A stretch of 35,888 nucleotides of DNA, from NCBI GenBank assembly GCA_017444825.1, contig JAFSVU010000011.1, positions 1 to 35,888 on the forward strand. Reading direction: 5' to 3'. This DNA comes from Clostridia bacterium. GTDB lineage: Bacteria > Bacillota > Clostridia > UBA1212. Numbering within the stretch: the first letter of the stretch is position 1; every line of letters begins with the position of its first letter. Shown piece by piece: positions 32,984-35,888 of this stretch. The position numbers and the translations under genes are program-made. The notes beneath the pieces are model-generated. The model did no database searches, was not told the origin of the DNA, and saw only the letters and a program-made list of their open reading frames with translations.

Positions 32984-33757
32984 ATGGCGGAAGTTTTGGC
33001 TACTTATTCGGAATCATTCAAGGCGTCACTTTATGACATTGACGTTGCCGGCAATCCCAAGCCATCAAGGCTTACGGAGCGCATGCTTCTTGTGGCGAAC
33101 AACCACCTGGACATTCTGAACTGGTCCTGGACTCACCTTTACAACGATTACGGTGTCGCGCTGGTGCTCATTGAGGTGTCTCTCAAGCTCACGGGCAAGT
33201 TCAAACTTGGGGAAATGTTGAAGATCACCACCTGGACCTCGAAGAAGCTCTACCCCATGCTGATGCGCTGGTTCGTGATCGAAAACGAGGCGGGCGAACG
33301 CGTCTGCGAAGCCATAATGAACTGCGTCATGATCGACATCAACACCCGCTCCATAACCAATGCCACAAAATACGGCCTCTCTCTGGTGGAGGACGATACG
33401 CCGCCAATGGAGGTCGCCATCAAACGCCCCCGCTTCGTTTCTGAGGTAAAAGAGGGCGAGAGGCCCTGCGATTTCAGCCTGAACAAGAAGGTCCTGTGCA
33501 GCGACCTTGACTACAACGGCCACATGAACACGGCAAGGTACGTGGAGCTGGCCGAGGACCTCGTGGGCCGCGACTGGCTCATGTCCCACGAGATAGACGA
33601 GATCAGCGTCCGCTACGAAAAAGAGACCCCCTACGGCGAGACCATTGAAACGGTCGGCTTCGATATAGGGGATCCCGAAACCAATGGCGGCCTGGTGGAG
33701 ATCGCAGGGACCGCGGGCGGGGTCAAGAGGTTTTCGGCGAAGCTGATTTACAAATAA
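32984..33757 (+). CDS. Acyl-ACP thioesterase
   Basis: 257 residues, the normal size of bacterial acyl-ACP thioesterases (FatA/FatB-like double hot-dog). The first hot-dog covers residues 1 to about 140 (ERMLLVANNHLDILNWSW, VLIEVSLKLTGKFKLGEMLKITTW). The second begins near 165 with the catalytic signature CSDLDYNGHMNTARYVE (Asn and His). It hydrolyses acyl-ACP to free fatty acid. It lies 32 bp after the T-box-controlled ligase and should share its transcript. A thioesterase releasing an acid and a ligase turning an acid into its CoA ester could work in series. It ends 6 bp before a converging minus-strand gene, with no terminator in between. Confidence 0.93.
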   Translation: MAEVLATYSESFKASLYDIDVAGNPKPSRLTERMLLVANNHLDILNWSWTHLYNDYGVALVLIEVSLKLTGKFKLGEMLKITTWTSKKLYPMLMRWFVIENEAGERVCEAIMNCVMIDINTRSITNATKYGLSLVEDDTPPMEVAIKRPRFVSEVKEGERPCDFSLNKKVLCSDLDYNGHMNTARYVELAEDLVGRDWLMSHEIDEISVRYEKETPYGETIETVGFDIGDPETNGGLVEIAGTAGGVKRFSAKLIYK

Positions 33758-33763
33758 TAAGCG

Positions 33764-35203
33764 TCAGCGGATATATACTTTTTCCCTGTTCGTCAGATAT
33801 GACTTTTTGTTCCCTTGGCGTTGTTCGAATAAAAAGCCCTGGGAAACCAGATTGTCTATTATATTTTTCCTGAAAAATGTTGAGTTTGATATCGCCAGAT
33901 GGTCAACGATCTCTTTTATACTCCTTTCAACCCCGTAACAAAATGACAAAACGGATATGTCGAACCTTGTCGGATTGTTGATCTTTTCAAGGGTCGCTAC
34001 GGAGTCATCGTCAATATTCACGCCGTCGTCATTGGTCAGGTCCGGAAGAACGATATGGAAGGTATTGTTTTTCGAGTATATGAACGGCTGATGTCTTTTG
34101 TCGTACGGTGAGTAATCCTCCATTATTTTTTCAAACCCGGTTCCCTTTGCCTCCATTGCTTTTGCAAGAACAAAGACTTTCGAGATCAGCTCGTTTCTTC
34201 TTCGGGATGCGAAAGAGCTCAGGTCATACGTTGGCGCCAGACTTTCGTTGCTTTCAAACAGTGAGCCCGGAGAGGAAATGACCAGGCGGTTCGAAAACAT
34301 GTCAACGTTAATTTGTGTTCCCGAGAGCAGATAGTCTCTGTGGGTGAGGGCATTGATTATTGCTTCAAAGAGGGCGCGGCCGGGATACGCATCCACGTCG
34401 ACACGACGGTCTTCAAGCTTGATAAATCCCTTGTTCATTCGAACGGTCACAAATTCGGTAATGAAGGCGTAAGCGTCAATAAGGTTCCCGTCAAAGGAAT
34501 TCGATGTAATGATCGCATCGTCGCCTCTTGTGCTTCCGCGGTACATTGAGCAAACGACAGTCGTTTTTCCCCCGTTATAGTTATCTCTGAAAAAGAGGGC
34601 GCCATTGGTCAGTTTCCCGTCAACAAAAAAGCCAATGGACTCCAGCTCCTTGATCGGCAGGTCCCTGTTTGTACGGGCCTTGTAAAACGAGGCGTATTTT
34701 GTGAAATCGCCAATGTCAAAATCAACGTCGGTCAGGGAACTGTCAAAAGCCGGATGGTCCGATGCCAGCACCATCATACGGATCTCTTCCTCGCTGGCCG
34801 CGTTTGTGAAGCCGTCACGCCTGACGAATATCATGGGCATACCGCTGTACTTAACGACGAGGGGCTTCTTCAGGGCCTTGTGGATCGTGATCTTTATGAT
34901 AAAACGGACGGAGCCATTAATTTCGTAGGGAATGACAGCGGTCTCATATGACGGACAGATGGCCATGTGGTTGCTTATCTCGTTGTAAAAATACAACTTT
35001 TCGCTGTCCAGCTTTTTCTGATCATAACCAATGAGCTTAAAAGTTTTGTCTTCGACTCCCAGATAGATCGCGCCGCCGTTTGAGTTGGCAAACCCGGCAA
35101 CGGTTTTGAGCCATGAAAGAGAATCATCCCTGTTAAGAATCGACTTGCAGTCAAATTCATTGTTTTCTACGTAAAGATTGGGAATAATATCGGTCAGAGT
35201 CAT
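33764..35203 (-). CDS. AlbA_2 (Schlafen-type) / ATPase-like DNA-binding regulator
   Basis: 479 residues. The start at 35203 has AGGAGGG at good distance; a longer frame would begin inside the promoter. Order of parts: an AlbA_2 domain (about 10-130) with FDCKSILNRDDSLSWLKTVAGFANSNGGAIYLGVED, which fits the E-K-AFANS-GG-I-GV-D pattern; a middle region; a GHKL-like ATPase part around 285-400 (RALFEAIINALTHRDYLLSG, VDMFSNRLVISSPGSL, GTGFEKIMEDY); and a winged-helix C terminus (about 420-475, SIKEIVDHLAISNSTFFRKNIIDNLVSQGFL). Such proteins are often called transcriptional regulators or ATP-binding DNA-binding proteins. The promoter is covered with repeats, suggesting self-control. Confidence 0.9.
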   Translation of the reverse strand: MTLTDIIPNLYVENNEFDCKSILNRDDSLSWLKTVAGFANSNGGAIYLGVEDKTFKLIGYDQKKLDSEKLYFYNEISNHMAICPSYETAVIPYEINGSVRFIIKITIHKALKKPLVVKYSGMPMIFVRRDGFTNAASEEEIRMMVLASDHPAFDSSLTDVDFDIGDFTKYASFYKARTNRDLPIKELESIGFFVDGKLTNGALFFRDNYNGGKTTVVCSMYRGSTRGDDAIITSNSFDGNLIDAYAFITEFVTVRMNKGFIKLEDRRVDVDAYPGRALFEAIINALTHRDYLLSGTQINVDMFSNRLVISSPGSLFESNESLAPTYDLSSFASRRRNELISKVFVLAKAMEAKGTGFEKIMEDYSPYDKRHQPFIYSKNNTFHIVLPDLTNDDGVNIDDDSVATLEKINNPTRFDISVLSFCYGVERSIKEIVDHLAISNSTFFRKNIIDNLVSQGFLFEQRQGNKKSYLTNREKVYIR

Positions 35204-35230
35204 AAACGCATCCCTCCTGTTTTCAGTAGC

Positions 35231-35259
35231 ATTATACTTCAAAGTTACTTCAATGTCAA
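35231..35259 (-). promoter_or_regulatory. Perfect consensus sigma-A promoter of the AlbA_2 gene
   Basis: On the minus strand, TTGACA (complement of 35254-35259), 17-bp spacer, TATAAT (complement of 35231-35236): a perfect match to both consensus boxes at ideal spacing. It lies inside the repeat array at 35236-35322. A promoter this strong in front of a regulator gene would normally need repression. Confidence 0.88.
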
Positions 35260-35322
35260 CTTCAAAGTTACTTCAATGTCTACTTCAAAGTCACTTCAAA
35301 GTCTCTTTGAAGTTTTTGAAGT
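35236..35322. repeat. Tandem array of ACTTCAAAGT-type repeats over the promoter
   Basis: On the plus strand, ACTTCAA begins at 35236, 35247, 35259, 35270, 35282 and 35293, giving spacings of 11, 12, 11, 12 and 11 bp, about one helix turn. Each is followed by A or T and then GT. Two inverted units (CTTTGAAGT ending at 35313, TTGAAGT at 35316-35322) lie at the upstream end. The array covers the -35 box, the spacer and the -10 edge. It is best read as a multi-site operator. Confidence 0.9.
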
Positions 35323-35350
35323 AAATGCCTGCAAACCTAAAATTTGGGAT

Positions 35351-35386
35351 AAAAAAAGGGCACGGATCCTGTTTGATGCCGTACCC
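35351..35386 (-). terminator. Intrinsic terminator after the XRE regulator gene
   Basis: On the minus strand, GGGTACGG (complement of 35379-35386) pairs with CCGTGCCC (complement of 35358-35365) with one G-T pair, followed by seven T. It separates the XRE gene from the AlbA_2 gene. Confidence 0.82.
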
Positions 35387-35428
35387 TAATGAATAATAAT
35401 TTAGTCGGAAAGAGGTTTGGTTCAGCGC

Positions 35429-35779
35429 TTACTGCTGCTTCTTTTTTACTTTTTTTGATTTTACCGTGTCTGACTCAGTTGAAACGGAAGCCTCTCTTAT
35501 GTCAGTAATAATATCGTTAATATGCTCAACAACTTTAAGAGGGAGGCCGTTAACTGAAAGACGCGGTATATCGTCCCTTCCCAGAAGATAATCAGTCGTA
35601 ACGCCAAATCTGTCAGCAATACGAATCAGAACCTCGATAGAAGGCAGAATGTTATCGTTTTCCCAATTAGACACAGACTGTTTTGACACAAAGAGCTCAT
35701 TGGCAAGGTCGACCTGGGTCATACCGTTTGCTTCCCGGAGCTGCTTTATTCGTTTATCCAAAGAAATACCCTCGAGCAT
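35429..35779 (-). CDS. XRE-family helix-turn-helix transcriptional regulator
   Basis: 116 residues from the ATG at 35779, preceded by AGGTGA 7 nt upstream. An in-frame ATG 11 codons earlier (35812) has no ribosome-binding site. The HTH occupies about residues 7-62: LDKRIKQLREANGMTQVDLANELFVSKQSVSNWENDNILPSIEVLIRIADRFGVTTDYLLG, the usual Cro/C1 pattern. The rest is a short linker ending in a Lys-rich tail. It probably binds the repeated CAATACTAT sites upstream of its own gene. Common as self-regulator in accessory regions. Confidence 0.93.
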   Translation of the reverse strand: MLEGISLDKRIKQLREANGMTQVDLANELFVSKQSVSNWENDNILPSIEVLIRIADRFGVTTDYLLGRDDIPRLSVNGLPLKVVEHINDIITDIREASVSTESDTVKSKKVKKKQQ

Positions 35780-35840
35780 AACCAAGTCACCTATTTTTGC
35801 AATAAAATTCATACTTTTTCAAGCTGACAGTAAAATATTA

Positions 35841-35888
35841 CAATACTATTCTATCATTTTCACTTGACAAATTAGCAATACTATAGTA
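35841..35888. promoter_or_regulatory. Candidate operator region of the XRE regulator
   Basis: CAATACTAT occurs twice, at 35841-35849 and 35876-35884, 35 bp apart. The second copy is part of a palindrome TACTATAGTA (35879-35888) that is cut by the window edge. A perfect TTGACA on the plus strand (35864-35869) lies between them and could drive a divergent gene outside the window, with its -10 box just past the end. Confidence 0.5.

Noticed and set aside
35236-35322. Iterons of a replication origin
   Set aside because: The repeats overlap a consensus promoter immediately before a regulator gene, and no replication initiator, DnaA boxes or AT-rich melting region is present. An operator array explains them better.

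Overview
The window looks like a chromosomal segment of a Gram-positive, low-complexity-promoter bacterium of the class Clostridia (Bacillota), probably an uncultured gut or rumen species. Support: a Firmicutes-style infC-rpmI-rplT operon with an L20-type leader, AAGGAGG-type Shine-Dalgarno sites, sigma-A promoters spaced by 17 bp, a T-box leader, Gram-positive lipoproteins, and a GC content in the low-to-mid fifties (estimated by eye). No phylogenetic marker was compared, so the family is not assigned. No tRNA, rRNA, CRISPR array, IS element or plasmid origin was seen.

Layout. 1-114: tail of an unidentified gene. 265-1611: a very acidic protein with a C-terminal membrane domain. 1684-3066: translation operon infC (ATA start), rpmI, rplT, with leader and terminator. 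3083-6414: a TrmH-family RNA methylase, a SEC-C protein, an inositol-monophosphatase-family enzyme and a beta-propeller glycosidase-like protein. 6475-6813 (minus): a small zinc-ribbon/glycine-zipper protein. 6977-11334: a TIM-barrel sugar isomerase-like enzyme, a radical SAM enzyme and a YfhO-type membrane protein. 11429-14493: M24 aminopeptidase, rsmD, coaD and a coiled-coil protein. 14628-21548: rsmE, then an envelope cluster (NAGPA-type phosphodiester glycosidase, an anchored extracellular protein, a lipoprotein, MBOAT acyltransferase, AlgJ/AlgX-like SGNH protein), best read as a surface-glycan acylation system. 21643-22365 (minus): histidine phosphatase. 22604-26764: aminotransferase, D-lyxose isomerase-family protein, GT-C-like membrane protein. 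26840-27000: candidate small RNA. 27122-28900: acyl-CoA ligase. 29191-30882: exported sialate-O-acetylesterase-type lipoprotein. 30879-33757: a leucine-type T-box leader in front of a second acyl-CoA ligase and an acyl-ACP thioesterase. 33764-35779 (minus): an AlbA_2/ATPase-like DNA-binding regulator behind a repeat-covered promoter, and an XRE repressor.

Most noteworthy: (1) the T-box, with a CTC (Leu) specifier and a UGGU bulge, controls acyl-CoA ligase and thioesterase genes rather than a tRNA synthetase or a standard leucine gene, which suggests a leucine-starvation-controlled acyl-CoA supply route such as isovalerate to leucine; (2) a terminator-bounded transcript that displays two copies of the 16S 3'-end anti-Shine-Dalgarno sequence; (3) a perfect consensus promoter embedded in six helically phased repeats in front of the AlbA_2-type gene; (4) two copies of a dispersed intergenic repeat flanked by TAA-rich heptamer arrays; (5) a threefold excess of the word CCAATG/CATTGG across the window.
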